A DNA stretch of 58,000 bases from Adiantum capillus-veneris (GCA_014529385.2 CM043960.1:36844781-36902780), one strand, 5' to 3'. Positions 40,305-50,750 are shown, counted from the stretch's first letter. Numbers and translations: made by a program. The notes: generated by a model not told the origin, from the letters alone.

Positions 40305-41260
40305 GATGATCGTGATTGGATTCTGGATGGTGGTGCCTCACGACACATGACACCTTCCAAGGATTGTTTATCCAACATGCGACGACACTGTGGTACTATC
40401 TTCATTGGTGACAAATATGAAATTCCTATTCACAACAAGTGTTCCATGGAGATCATTTCTGACGGCGGAGGGGGTATGCTTACCTCCAAGGTACTTTATG
40501 CCCCAAAGATGGGTTTTCATCTTATGTCTGTGCATGAGGTGTGCAAGCTTGGCATGGAGGTGATCTTCACAGAGGATGTGGTATCTATTAGGGATCGGCA
40601 ATCCGGCAAGGAGGTCAGAGGGGGCTCGGTAAAGGACGGACTTTATAGGCTCCATGCTCTCTCTTTAGCAACTCGGATACCCACAGGTGATCTTTGGTAT
40701 TATAGGTTTGGTCAGTTGAACAATGATACTCTTCGGCTTGCTTTTGGTGAGCAGATGTTGAGAGTAAGCATGGGAAATGCATTACTTGCATTCGTGAGAA
40801 GTAACATCGGGAATCTATTTAGAGGCTTTCTACACGCCGAGCCATTGTCGTTTTGGAGTTGGTTCACACCAACCTTTGTGGATGGACCTATGTAGACCCC
40901 TTTCCTCGGCAAGGCTCTTTATGTCATGTTATTGATGGATAATTTCAGCCGCTTTATTTGGGTATACTTTCTACAACACAAGCACGAGGCATTTGGCCTC
41001 TTCAAGAATTGGTGTACTCTTGTGGAGAAAGGAAATAAATAAAGTGTTGAAGACTATTTGATCGGACAAAGAAGGGGAGTTCACTTCCATGCTTTTATTC
41101 AGTTTTGTGTGGAGGACCGTGGCATCAAACGAGAGCTTGCGAATATTGGATCACTTTTAGAGAATGGAGTTGTGGAGTGGAAGAATAGGACAGTGGTAGA
41201 AATGGCACGGACGTGGCAATTGCTAACCTTAGTTGTTGGTTTCTTTCCGATGATTTTTAT
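40305..41260 (+). pseudogene. Copia 2 protease and integrase
   Basis: DWILDGGASRHMT right after the Gag stop is the protease motif; Gly replaces Ser after the catalytic Asp. ORF 40347-40895 contains the protease body and pre-integrase region (DLWYYRFGQLNNDTL). The integrase core follows with stops at 40893 and 41039: SRFIWVYFLQHKHEAF, then ENGVVEWKNRTVVEMART bearing the catalytic Glu (ORF 41058-41264). The second Asp (usually TDxGGEF) reads SDKEGEF-like near 41060, so it may be kept. Sequence similarity ends soon after the Glu. Confidence 0.85.
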
Positions 41261-42343
41261 TTAATTTTTGGGACCCTCTTTTTGAAGTTGCAAATGGTCG
41301 GACATTGTATGGCCAGTGTGAAACGGTCGACGGCCGAGGGTTTCACCCGCAGACGGGAAGGCCCTGTCGCCATGAGTTGGTCAGAAGTAAAAGTATGTCT
41401 CGGCTCAGTTCAAAGTCATTTAGGCCCCTCGCTACACTCATAATGTGGTGGGTACTAGGAAATTAACTCAAAAGAGGCAAAGTGGACACATGGCGGCTCC
41501 AGATGCACTTTCCCAGTCTGCATGGAGAGGGGGCGCCCCTTTAAAGAGAGGGGGCTGATTTTTGCTTTTCAAGTGACTACACTGTGTGTGTGAGTAGTGG
41601 GTGCAGGTGATCACAACTTTAATGGAAAGCTTGCCTTCTCTCTTACTCTATGTAGCGCGACAATTTTCTCTCACGCATCTCTCTGCCCTTAGCACATATA
41701 GTAATGCCCCACTAGTTGGGCTTCTCAAATGACCATGTACAGTCCTGGGAGTTTAATGCGCGTTTGCTAAGGCAAGAGCCTTCTGAACAGGAACCGGATT
41801 TGCTAATTGCTAATCCCCCATAGGTATGCACAGTTCCATTGCGAAGGATTGCAAGAACGGAGAGTATTCTCGTGTGAAAACTCGTCCGTTTCAAAGGGGA
41901 ACTATCCCATTGTGTGCGGGAGCACCAGAGACACGCGTAGATGTGTTCGCTTCGCCCAAAACGATCCAAAACAGAAAATTACAGCCTGCTATGTTTTTCT
42001 GCAGGTTTAGGGTTTTGCACCTAAATTGCAGGACAACGTTAGGGGAGCCTTGGGAAAGCCTAGGGGAGCCTCAAGACAACATTAGTCACAAGGGACGCGT
42101 CCCGAGGAGTGCGGACGGGGGACGGGGCTCAAATGGATTTGAGTGTAGAAAGAGGGCGGGACGGCAAGTGGGGACGGAAAAGTGGGGATGGGAAGCCCAA
42201 AAATGGGCGTCCCCTGTGACTATGGAGCCTTAGCCTTAAACAAGGCTTTGGGCACCTCACAGTGTCAAAACAGGGAATTACAGCATGTTGAAATTGACCT
42301 GCAGCTCACTTGAAAGCTTCCTAATCGTAAGGGAAAGTGTCCT
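41261..42343. other. No recognisable gene
   Basis: Sequence with several short ORFs, none with a known domain. Near 42110-42230 it is G-rich. AATTACAGC and CTGCAG motifs occur twice (41975-42005, 42275-42302) and resemble text right of the outer element (53400-53460), consistent with one target region split by insertion. Confidence 0.45.
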
Positions 42344-42775
42344 TGTCACGATTGTGACTATGTTGGAGTATTACATACACTCCTAGTTACAGATACGCGA
42401 AGTGCCATGCGAAGGAGAACCCCTACGCTTGGATGGTCACGACCCTTCGCTCAAGAGACATGCCTCTTCGCTAAAAGCCACACTCCTTTGACGACTGGTC
42501 ACACCCCTTCCCTCTACGGGTGCGACTCTTGGCCTGCCCAATGGTTGCAACTCTTCGCCGAAAGAATGTGTCTTTACCTTTAAAGTCATGTCTCTTCACC
42601 AGGAGACGTGTCTTTTCATTTGTGTCTCTTCGTCTCCTATATAAGAAGCCCTTGTATCACACATTCAATCAATCAAACATAGTCTTCCGAGTCTTGTTTC
42701 TGAGTTTAGTTCAAGTTTCTTAAGTCTTAATCATGAGTTTAAGTACTTAATTAAGGAGTACCTAGAATCCTTACA
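42344..42775 (+). repeat. Outer element 5' LTR
   Basis: TGTCACGATTGTGAC ... TAGAATCCTTACA. Rich in CTCTTCGC/TGTCTCTTC words. Confidence 0.93.
42638..42645 (+). promoter_or_regulatory. TATA element of outer 5' LTR
   Basis: TATATAAG, ~130 bp before the LTR end. Confidence 0.65.
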
Positions 42776-42776
42776 G

Positions 42777-42788
42777 TGGTATCATAGC
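42777..42788 (+). other. Outer element primer-binding site
   Basis: TGGTATCATAGC, one mismatch from TGGTATCAGAGC, one base after the LTR. Confidence 0.9.
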
Positions 42789-42976
42789 AAATTTTTTTCC
42801 CAGGACCCGAAGGTTGTGAGCCTCTCACCCTTGCCGCTACCCTCTGCCCCCTTTCGGGAGTTGCATGGAAGCAAAAGAAAGATGGAGTACACCCATACGA
42901 CAATATGAGGTAACTTAAATTTATTATGTTCCAATTCTATACATACAGGACAGAGATGTAGATGTGGGTGTGCGGG
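42789..42976 (+). other. Outer element leader / 5' internal remnant
   Basis: Contains a short ATG frame (MEAKERWS near 42866) with no recognised domain. It ends at the LTR of chromovirus 3. Confidence 0.55.
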
Positions 42977-43472
42977 TGTAGCAGACTTGGACACTCCAAG
43001 TCAAGATTCTACCGCGACATGACAGGAATTCACTTCAAAGCAGTTCACAGTTCACAATTGATTCGACACGGCCCCGTGGAGTTCCGTGCCTAGAGATATT
43101 GGCCCAAAGACTTGCGCCCCTTTCGGTATTTCTTTTTGTATTAATCTGCAACTCAAACTACAAGGGAGTGGGAGGGTCTCACTCTCAAACTCTGCGTCCA
43201 GATGCTCTGAGAAGTGGGGGTCCTGCCCACCAATTTATAAGCTTACAAGGGATGCTAAAAGCAAAGCCCCAAAAGCTGCCCACTTTTAAAAGAGGCTTCA
43301 AATAAAGCAATAGGAAATTGCGTAGAATTTAGCCAGCATTTTCGTAGCCAAAAAGTTGCCGTACTCTGCTTTTTTTCCGTACGTTGCCTACCACGTGGTT
43401 GTTCGTACAGCCTTCCGAGATTTGCGTCGCGATCTACGGGGGTGTCCGCTGCTGCCATGTGTCATCATTTTT
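42977..43472 (-). repeat. Chromovirus 3 3' LTR
   Basis: Plus text TGTAGCAGACTTGGACACTCC ... (first 20 bases match 51584 on). The far end (GCCATGTGTCATCATTTTT) is diverged from the TGTCACAAAG ending of other copies. Box on minus at 43114-43131. Confidence 0.87.
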
Positions 43473-43522
43473 GCGGGGCAGGTTTCTCCAAGGCAGGTGT
43501 GTGTGTACAAGGCAGCAGCGCC
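43473..43522 (-). other. Chromovirus 3 PPT position, sequence replaced
   Basis: Where other copies have a TCAAGAGGGGGG tract next to the LTR, this copy has ~47 unrelated bp (GCGGGGCAGGTTTCTCC...). The 3' UTR resumes at CCCTCGATTACGCCTGC. Confidence 0.6.
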
Positions 43523-44092
43523 CTCGATTACGCCTGCAAAACAGACAGAAGCCATGAACTGTCTTAGCAGACACTGACTGTTAGTACCGACGCACTAGGA
43601 ACACACATCTAGCACCAATCGACAATCACATCACTAGACATCACAGGACATCACTTGACATCACAGCACATCACATGACAAATCACATTAAAAAATTCAT
43701 TCGGATCTCAGACCATGATTTATCGGCAACGTATTTAGAAATCGCATCTAGATCCACTCGCGACCTCACAGATGCCCGATTGACTAATCCTTATTGCAAC
43801 CATGTCTATCGAGATCGTTCGAGATTGGCTACAGTTATTTCGTCTATCAGTTCCTGCACTTAAACAAGTCAAGAACAAATCAATATCATATTATCGAGAA
43901 TTCCAGTTCATAAAGTCATACAGCAACATACTGTCAGCTCACAATATCCCTGAAACTCAAAGAGACATCAATGATTTTAGTATCAAAAATTGAGGCAATC
44001 TGTTGACAAAGGAGTGGAGCGACTCCCCTCTTGTGCATACCCGCTTCACTAGATTCTGCCCAAGCTGAGTTCGGGGTTCCATTTAGAATAGA
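43523..44092 (-). other. Chromovirus 3 3' untranslated region
   Basis: Reverse complement matches the UTRs of chromoviruses 1 and 2, with the same cluster of GACATCAC repeats (43630-43680). Confidence 0.8.
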
Positions 44093-44510
44093 CTATGCTA
44101 ATCCAAATGCTTCAAGGTAAAGATTCACAATCTGAGGAGTATCTGCTAGGTACTCCTCCTCCATCCACTTCGCATCCAATGCAGGGTAGTTCTTGAATTT
44201 AACCAAGAACCACCTTATCACTTTACCCTTAATCTTTCTGTCTTTATGTGCCAATATCTGTTCTTGAACAAGAATCTCCTCGTTTTCTTCCACTTCGGGT
44301 TGCTCATCAGGCTCCCCATCTTGAGACACATCGCCTTTGAAAGGCTTCAGGAGACTCACATGAAAAGCATTGTGAATCCTCCAAGTATTGGGCAGGTTCA
44401 GTCTGAAGGAGACATCATTTATCATTTCGAAAAATTGGAAAGGTCCGTAGTATCGCATACTAAGCTTTGGAAAAAGCCTCTCCTTTCCCTTTTTCTTTCT
44501 CAGTCATGCC
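44093..44510 (-). pseudogene. Chromovirus 3 chromodomain and integrase C-terminal module
   Basis: The minus ORF 44458-44093 (121 codons) begins [20 protein letters not shown], the GPY/F-type module, and continues [17 protein letters not shown]. The chromodomain closes it: [38 protein letters not shown] and [20 protein letters not shown]. The aromatic and acidic positions typical of a chromodomain fold are present. In the family it follows integrase at the C-terminus of Pol and targets integration. The start is not a real initiation site; it is a piece of the polyprotein. Confidence 0.9.
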
Positions 44511-45450
44511 TTCTCAAAACGTAAGAGCACCCAATTATTCTCCTTCAATTTCAAATCACGATGATGGCGATCTGCTGCCTTTTTCTGTCTTTCTTGAGAT
44601 TTCTGCAAAGCCTTGTGGACCTTGGCAAAAGCCGTGTCTAAGTCACGCGTGTACTCATCGGCTTCAAAAATCTTATCTTTCGTGCTTAGGAAGGGTGGAA
44701 CCTTCGTAGGATCTTCAATAATCTCAAATGGCTCGTTCCCCGTCGAAGAGTGTATCGTGTTATTGTAGGCTAATTTCACCAAAGGTAAATACTACTAATC
44801 CGAGATGTAAGACTTCAATAAATCTAGTACGACTGAATTAGCAATCTCTGATTGCTTGTCAGTCTGCGGGTAGAAAGATGACGAGAACTGCAACCGCGTG
44901 CCAATGTTATCCCAAATAGCCTTTCACAACGAAGTCGTGAATCTGGGGTCCCTGTCGGAGACAATTTTTCTCAAGCATGCCATGCAATCTGAAGATTTTG
45001 GCCACTAACAGTCTCGCTAAGTGATCCGGCTTGACTGTTTTCATCACTGGAATGAAATGAGCTTGCTTGCTAAATCTGTCAATAACTGTCAGATACCATC
45101 GTGACCACTCTGTGTTCATAAAAAATGAAATCCATTGCAATACTTTCCCAGGGGCGGGTGGGTATGGGTAAAGGCTGTAACAATCCCTGTGCTTTATGCT
45201 TGTCAAACTTGACCTTCTGGCATACCAAGCAACTGTGTACAAAATCGTCCACATCCGTCTTGAGTCTCGGCCAAAAGAAGTATCTCTCCACACCTTTCAA
45301 GGTGGTAGCTATGCCGCGTTGACCCATAAAAGGTGGACAGTGGCATTCGGTTTTTCCCTCAAGTGCTGTGTAACGCACAACATCGTTTTCTTCATCAAGT
45401 AGCCATCCTGAATGGAGTATCCCGCTACTACCTCCCCATTTTGTATTCAA
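44504..45450 (-). pseudogene. Chromovirus 3 integrase
   Basis: Minus ORF 45450-45079 carries the zinc-binding domain (ECHCPPFMGQRGIATT ... CLVCQKVKFDKH; the second His of the HH pair is Arg here) and the start of the core (PWESIAMDFIFYEH). ORF 45293-44907 continues NTEWSRWYLTVIDRFSKQAHF and KIFRLHGMLEKNCL. The second Asp region is frameshifted (RQGPQIHDF for a SDRDPRF-like motif), and DKQSEIANS supplies the Glu. ORF 44782-44504 is the late core (VKLAYNNTIHSSTGNEPFE) and linker. Several shifts and stops. Confidence 0.88.
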
Positions 45451-46081
45451 CTGAATACATCTGAAAAATCTGTATCTGTGGCGTAGTGATCGACCATGTC
45501 CTCGAAGCTTCTATGGTGTATTGTGGAAAATAGCCAGAACCAACGGTTTCCGGGACAAAGCATCTACCACCAAGTTCTTCTGTACCTGCACATGGACAAT
45601 CTAGAAATGAAACATTGACAAGATGTTTGCCCACTGCATTTGCTTTTCCGAAAGCTGCTTCTGTGATAAGGAGGAGCGTAAACTCTGATTGTGTGTGAAG
45701 ACCGTGAAATCGGCTCCGAGTAGGTAATGTCACCACTGAGTAAGAGCATGGATAACCGCCAAAAGCTCTTTCTCATATATCTGTGTTGTCAATTGTGGCC
45801 TTGAAAACAATCGGCTTTAATAGGCAATGCAATGGCCTTCTTGCATTAAGACCCGCACCCACAGTACTACCGCGAGCATCACAATATACTTCGAATGACT
45901 TCTGCAAATCCGACAAAGTCAAAACTGGTCCCGTAGTCAATTTCTCTTTCAATGTCTGAAAGGCAGTCAACTCTGTGGGTCCCCACGACAAAGGGACTCC
46001 TTTTTGTGTCAAAATATGCAAAGGCGAAGCAAGCTCTGCAAACTTTGTAATGAACCGCCTGTAGTACGAACACAAGCCCAA
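45451..46081 (-). pseudogene. Chromovirus 3 RNase H
   Basis: Minus ORF 46081-45773 starts with the RT thumb (GLCSYYRRFITKFAELASPLH) and reads into RNase H: LSWGPTELTAFQTLKEKL, FEVYCDARGSTVGAGL (catalytic Asp in YCDA). A TGA then precedes EKELLAVIHALTQW; the later FTVFTHNQSLRSS has His for Asp in the TDHQSL motif. Frame changes follow near 45650 and 45580. The enzyme removes RNA after reverse transcription; here at least one catalytic position is altered. Confidence 0.86.
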
Positions 46082-46203
46082 GAAGCTTCATGGACATTCT
46101 TGAAATCGGGCCAATCACGGATAGTCTCTATCTTGGCCGGGTCTATCTGCACTCCTATTGCTGAGACAATGTGTCCCAAAAAGTGTATCTCGGGTAGGAA
46201 AAA

Positions 46204-46806
46204 TTAATTTTTCTTCGCATTAATCACCGACTTGTGATCTTGTAATGGCTGAAAGATCTGTAGCAGATGTTCTCTATGTTCTGTCTCATCCTTGGAGAAA
46301 ACAATGATGTCGTCAAAGAAAGTGCCAACAAATAGTCTGTGGCCTCGAAAAATCCTGTCCATCATTCGGTTAAATGTCGCTGGAGCATTGGTTAGGCCAA
46401 AAGGCATCACCAAAAACTCAAATAACCCAAAAGTCATTCGAAAAGCTGTCTTGTAGACATCTCTCGGCGCGATTCGGATTTGATGATATCCGCTCTTCAA
46501 GTCGATCCTGCTAAAGCACGAGGATCCCTGTAGTCGATCAAGAATATCATCGATCCTAGGAATCGGAAATCTGTTCTTGACGGTGATTTTGTTGAGAGCT
46601 CTATAATCGATGCACATTCTACAAGATCCGTCTTTCTTCAAAACCAATAACACTAGAGAGCAGTACGGTGAAGTACTAGGTTGGACAAGACCCTTTTCCA
46701 AGAGGTCTTTTACTTGGTTCATAATTTCTTTGTTCTGGGCTCGGCTCACACGGTAAGGTGGCCGGTTCGATGGTGTGCTTTCTGTCACAAAGTCGATGAT
46801 GTGGCA
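46204..46806 (-). pseudogene. Chromovirus 3 reverse transcriptase
   Basis: The 206-codon minus ORF reads [58 protein letters not shown] (first catalytic Asp), [30 protein letters not shown] and [14 protein letters not shown] (FDDI: catalytic Asp pair). It is the best-kept RT in the window: no stop from the linker to INAKKN at 46204. Phe replaces the usual Tyr in Y-x-D-D, as is common in some gypsy RTs. The 5' end joins the inserted + strand LTR fragment at about 46806; the upstream protease lies at 48580 and beyond. Confidence 0.92.
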
Positions 46807-47466
46807 GCTGGTACACACACACACCCTCCTCGTTGTGGGTACTGCCCGGAATGCAGGCTGCAGCGTATGGACAGTCTGAGAAATGTGGCGGAAATCGCGG
46901 GACTGTGCAGGGCTGTTGACGTGGCAGAAGTACGTACGACGGCAGGCTTTTTGCGGGCTGTTTTTCTATGCACAAGCTGGGAAAATCCTATGCAAGGTTG
47001 AGCGCTGCTTTTTGGCCTTGCTTTATTTACGCGAATTGGAAAGAGAGAGAATTCTTTTGTTGCTTTTTCTTCGCAAGAGGAGAGAGAGAGAGCTTTTAAG
47101 CCTTGCTTTATTTTTTTTTCCTTAACAGGGCTTGTGAGAGGAAAATTGAAAGAGCTTTATTTTCGGATAGCTTTTGATTTTCAGCATTTGGGCTCTGCTT
47201 TTAACATCCCTTGTAATCTTTAAATATATGGGCAGGGCTCACAACTCAGAGCATCTGGACGTAGAGTCTGAAGTGAGTGCTTGCGTGCACTCTTGTACTT
47301 TGAACACAGATTAATACAAAAAGAAATACCGAAAGGGGCGCCAGCCTTTGGGGCCAATACCGCTAAGCACGGAACTCCGCTGGGCCAGTGTCGAATCAAT
47401 TGTGAACTGTTTGAAGTGATTGGTGTCGCGGTAGATTCATGGTTTGGAGTGTGCAAGTCAATTACA
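46783..47466 (+). repeat. LTR of the + strand fragment
   Basis: TGTCACAAAGTCGATGATGTGG ... (first 20 bases overlap the minus-strand RT linker codons) to GTGCAAGTCAATTACA. Box at 47324-47342. A TTTAAATATATGG at 47219-47231 could be the TATA element. Confidence 0.85.
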
Positions 47467-47467
47467 G

Positions 47468-47479
47468 TGGTATTAGAGC
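47468..47479 (+). other. Primer-binding site of the + strand fragment
   Basis: TGGTATTAGAGC, one base after the LTR. Confidence 0.92.
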
Positions 47480-47559
47480 TCGGCCGATTTCTCTTGTACG
47501 GGAAATCTGATCTCTTTTTTTTTCCGCGGCACTTATGGCTTAAGGCAGAGATCGATCGA

Positions 47560-48579
47560 CTTTCTCTGCATCCAGAGATGCAGGAAGAGATCACAACGAA
47601 GATTCACTCGAGGAGTATGGCCCGCCTCGGTCTACTCAGGCGGAGCTCGAAGAGGTGGAGCGTTGACGATTGCTCGGCGATGCAACAAAGATGATGCTTA
47701 ATTTTGTGAATGACCCAAAATTTGCAAATTATATGAGCAAGACCTCTTTTGATGAGGTGCACACACAGTGGCGGCAGACCACAGAGCCACCCCTCAAACC
47801 GCCTCTCAAGAAACCTCCTACTCCCAGATGTACACAGAGCAAGAATTGGAAGAGGTAGTTGATGCATGAATTGCTCACCTTTTTGACGCGTTGAACAAAG
47901 CTAAAAAGCACGACAAAAAGCAGAAGAAAGGTGCTGACTTCCCAGTTTATTTGGGTCCTTTGTCTACATTTGAATCGGCAAGAAAGCAGAAGAAGCGTGT
48001 TCGATTTGAAGGAGTACCCAGTTCTTCTTCTTCTGACAGTTCTTCTACCTCATCTGACTCGAGCGAAGAAGACAGAAAAGGCAAAAAGCGTAGCAATAAG
48101 CACAGCTTCGAAAAGGGCAAGAAAAAGGCAAAAAGGCCTAAATCTCGCCCCGTGGTTGACAGTTCTAGAGAGGCTCGTCTTCAGATAGTTCGGACTCTGA
48201 TGACAACAGCTTTTACGCAAAGAAGAAGAATTTTTATAAAGCCAACTAGTATGACTTTCTGGTAGATAAAAGCAAGAAAGTTCAAGAGTTTAATGAAGGT
48301 GGACAGTCAATTAAATTTGACACGTTTTCTGGTTATAGAGATGCTTCGAAGGCTTTGTCTTTTATACAGCAGTTTGATATAGCTTTCTCAGGAGGTTGTT
48401 ACTCAGAGCACTCTAAGATTTAGAGAGCTGCCTCTTATTTTAAGGGGAATGCTCGAACTTGGTGGTCCACGCTTTTATTAAACAAGACAGCGCCAGTTAA
48501 ATGGCTGAAATTCAAAAGGCTTTTGATTTCTTCATGGCTGACTCGAGAGTATGAACGCGACATACAAACTGCTTGGAAC
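47560..48579 (+). pseudogene. Chromovirus gag on the + strand fragment
   Basis: HPEMQEEITTKIHS, then DATKMMLNFVNDPKFANYMS and FDEVHTQWRQT, match the start of the chromovirus 3 Gag. A Lys/Ser-rich linker follows (ORF 47891-48265: KKHDKKQKKGADFPVYLG, SARKQKKRVRFEGVPSSSSS). After a frame change come IKFDTFSGYRDASKALSFIQ, SEHSKI and WLKFKRLLISSWLTREYERD, ending abruptly at TAWNR (48575). The part encoding FRMTKKVSFDAYCERF and onward is missing. This copy shows what lies in the Ser-rich linker of chromovirus 3 before its 0.8 kb insert (EGVPSSSSSDSS...SSEEDRKGKK). Confidence 0.88.
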
Positions 48580-49134
48580 AGGTGGTAACTCGCCTCGCAG
48601 GCCCTCTGAAGAGCAATTGGCATGAGTGTGAAGAAAATCTTGGCGTTGTTTATCAAGTTCAGACATATTTGTCCTATTCTCATCATTCAACTCTTTCAAA
48701 AAGATCGAGTAAACAAACAGACTGGATTTCATTAATTTTGAAACGGCCGAAGCCGATAGAATAGGGACAGACTTGCCCTTAAGTTTTAAATCAAGTACAA
48801 TAGTCTGACCCTTCTTTGTAGTCAAAGTTGCTTTTCTTGCCCGATAGTTGACCACGGCGTTGTTCTTATGGTACCAGGGGATTCCCAAGAGGACATCACA
48901 ACCTTCCAAGGGCATTATGTAGACGTCCTCATGCCCCAAATACCCCTGACAATGCAACCGAAGTTTGCCAATGACACGTGTAATGGCTGCATCCCTGCCG
49001 AGTGTCGCTAGAACTGCCTCTGCTAGTGGTTTCATCCGATCAGGAGTGATCTCGAGCCGTGCCGCCAATTTAGGTGAAATGAAGTTGGCCTTGGCTCCTC
49101 CATCAAAGAAAATCAGGGCTTCTTGGTCTTCCAC
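48532..49134 (-). pseudogene. Chromovirus 3 protease and linker
   Basis: A 200-codon minus ORF: LIFFDGGAKANFISPKLAAR (active site D-G-G), ITRVIGKLRLHCQGYLGHED, EGCDVLLGIPWYHKNNAVV, then a Lys-rich loop and ASAVSKLMKSSLFVYSIFLKEL. It stays open to DELPP-like codons (GELPPVP), where the + strand fragment begins; the last ~15 residues belong to that fragment's antisense. The protease processes Gag-Pol in particles. The catalytic Asp and the LLGIPW end are kept. Confidence 0.88.
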
Positions 49135-49400
49135 TTTGTCCCAAGCTCGGCAGAGTTTGTTAGTCTCGTCAATCGTGCTTGGGTTAGTACTTATGCAATC
49201 GGAACCAATCCTGCTTTCATCTTGCCTTTTCGTCCAGGTTCCTCAGCTGCTTTCGAACCCTCAGGCCTATCTTCATCTTTGTCGTTCTATTCTTTCGGTG
49301 CCTTTTTAGGGCACTTTGCGGAGATATGCCCAGCTTCCCCGCATCCAAAGCACTTTCCCTCTATGATGTAGAGAGCTCTCTTTCGTTGAGTGAGCTTGGG
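49135..49400 (-). pseudogene. Chromovirus 3 Gag C-terminus with zinc knuckle
   Basis: On the minus strand KCFGCGEAGHISAKCPKKAPK (plus ~49350-49295) is a complete CCHC knuckle, in contrast to the damaged one in chromovirus 1. It is followed by a Lys/Glu-rich linker leading into the protease, with a frame change near 49140. Nucleocapsid function (RNA binding) is expected for the family. Confidence 0.8.
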
Positions 49401-50265
49401 TCATGCATCCTTTTCTTTCTTTTCTGGGTTGCTCTTCTTCTTTCTACTTTCATTGTTCGAAGTCTGTTCGGTCCTTTGCGTCATGATTTCATCTGTGGGG
49501 TAGGTCAAACTGCCTGAATGAACGGAAAAACCTCGTTTCGCATGACTCATCAGTTCTTGGATGGAATCTGACTTTTGTTCTAAGCAGTGATCTCGGATCT
49601 TTGTAGGAAGTCCCAAGGTAAACCGCTTAATCTGTTCTTTGAACGAGATCTTCTTAAATGAAGAAGCTGGGAGAAAAGAGCTCCAGAATCTCTCACAATA
49701 TGCGTCGAATGAAACTTTCTTGGTCATCCGAAGATAGTTCCAAGCAGTTCGTATGTCGCGTTTGTACTCCCGAGTGAACCAAGAAGAAATAAAAAGCCTT
49801 TTAAATATCAGCCATTTAAGTGACGCTGTCTTGTTCAATAGAAGCGTGGACCAACAAGTTTGAGCATTTTCCTTGAAGTAAGAGGTAGCCCTCCGAATCT
49901 TGGAGTGCTCTGAGAAATGTCGTCGAGAGAAAGCTATGTCAAACTGTTGTATGAAAGCCAAAGCCTTCGAAGCATCTCAAAATCCAGAGAACGTGTCAAA
50001 TTTAATTGAGTGTCCACCCTCTTTAAACTCTCGAACTTTCTTGCTTTTATCCTCCAGAAAGTCATACTGGTTGGCTTTATAGAAATTCTTCTTCTTTGCA
50101 TAGAATCTGTGATCATCGGAGTTTGAACCGTGTGAAGATGAGTCCTCTGTAGAACTGTCAGAAGCTGGGCGAGATTTAGACTTCTTTGCCTTTTTCTTGC
50201 CCTTTCCGAAGCTTTGCTTTTTGCTTTGCTTTTTCCCTTTTCTGTCTTCTTCGCTTTTGTGGGTT
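49401..50265 (-). pseudogene. Chromovirus 3 Gag core
   Basis: ORF 49961-49401 (186 codons): AFIQQFDIAFSRRHFSEHSK, ATSYFKENAQTCWSTLLLNK, TREYKRDIRTAWNYLRMTKK, PASSFKKISFKEQIKRFTLG and LEQKSDSIQELMSHAKRG. This is a Retrotrans_gag capsid core with the usual W-x-x-L pattern. Upstream (50265-49980) a Lys/Ser-rich segment, SDDHRFYAKKKNFYKANQYD, KFDTFSGF, leads in. A stop separates the two pieces near 49978. The Ser-rich linker is cut at 50265 by an insert and resumes beyond 51061. Confidence 0.88.
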
Positions 50266-50399
50266 GGTGGTTGAAGGCGGTGGAAACCTAGGGTAGTTGA
50301 GCCAAGTAGTCCGCTTTTGTTGGAGTAGAGAATGTTGCTACCAACTTCTGACTCTTGATATTGGGCACTGCATAGGATCTCGTTTGATATGAGTTGGCA

Positions 50400-50750
50400 C
50401 ACTTGTATACAAGATTAGATACTTGGGGTGTCGGTTTAGCCAGATCTCCCGCCATTTGGGATGTGCTAGTGTTGGGTCAGCTTGAAAATCTTTGAGTAAG
50501 CTCTCTTTGATTTAGAGTACTTCAAATTTGATGAGAGGAAAGGGTAGAGATTGCTGATGCCATGCCTCATTGATCTTTGGTGGTGTGAGGAGGTTGACAT
50601 TGATGAAATGTAGTATCCGCTCTTCCCAATGCATGGCTTTTTTCCATATGGTCTCTGTCTCCTCTTCCACTTGCTTTTTTAATTCCGCCTCTTTCTTAGC
50701 AGTTAATCTTTTTGGTTGAGCGGAGGGTCCAACTTCTTCATGAGAAATAT
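50400..50750 (-). pseudogene. Foreign coding fragment inside gag insert
   Basis: Minus strand, about 115 codons with a single TAA: EEVGPSAQPKRLTAKKEAEL, KKQVEEETETIWKKAMHWEE, RILHFINVNLLTPPKINEAW, then after the stop LLKDFQADPTLAHPKWREIW and RHPKYLILYTS. The composition (charged helix, then Trp-bearing stretches) and the open frame look like a genuine exon, but I recognise no family. The frame has the same orientation as gag and, past another stop, reads into SEEDRKGKK in phase. It may be a captured host exon or part of a DNA transposon's cargo. Not translated as such now. Confidence 0.45.

Larger units (their letters stand above)
39061..41260 (+). mobile_element. Ty1/copia retrotransposon 2 (3'-truncated)
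   Basis: PBS, Gag, zinc knuckle, protease, gag-pre-integrase and most of the integrase core are present in copia order. RT, RNase H and the 3' LTR are absent: similarity stops near 41225-41260. Only the last bases of a 5' LTR precede the PBS. A 16-T tract lies at ~39158. Distinct lineage from copia 1. Confidence 0.88.
46783..48579 (+). mobile_element. + strand LTR-PBS-partial gag fragment inside chromovirus 3
   Basis: An LTR (46783-47466), PBS and ~1.1 kb of chromovirus gag in + orientation sit between the protease (ELPP, ends ~48580) and RT (HIIDF, starts ~46806) of the minus element. Nothing beyond gag is present and there is no second LTR. About 15-20 bp of linker are missing at the target. 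Confidence 0.88.

Noticed and set aside
42866-42960. Small intron (GTAACT...TACAG) in the outer element leader
   Set aside because: Only ~48 bp between the putative sites, and no coding on either side to support splicing.
48532-48600. Protease ORF tail (VPSSLYVAFILSSQP) as real protein
   Set aside because: These last residues are antisense to the inserted + strand gag fragment.
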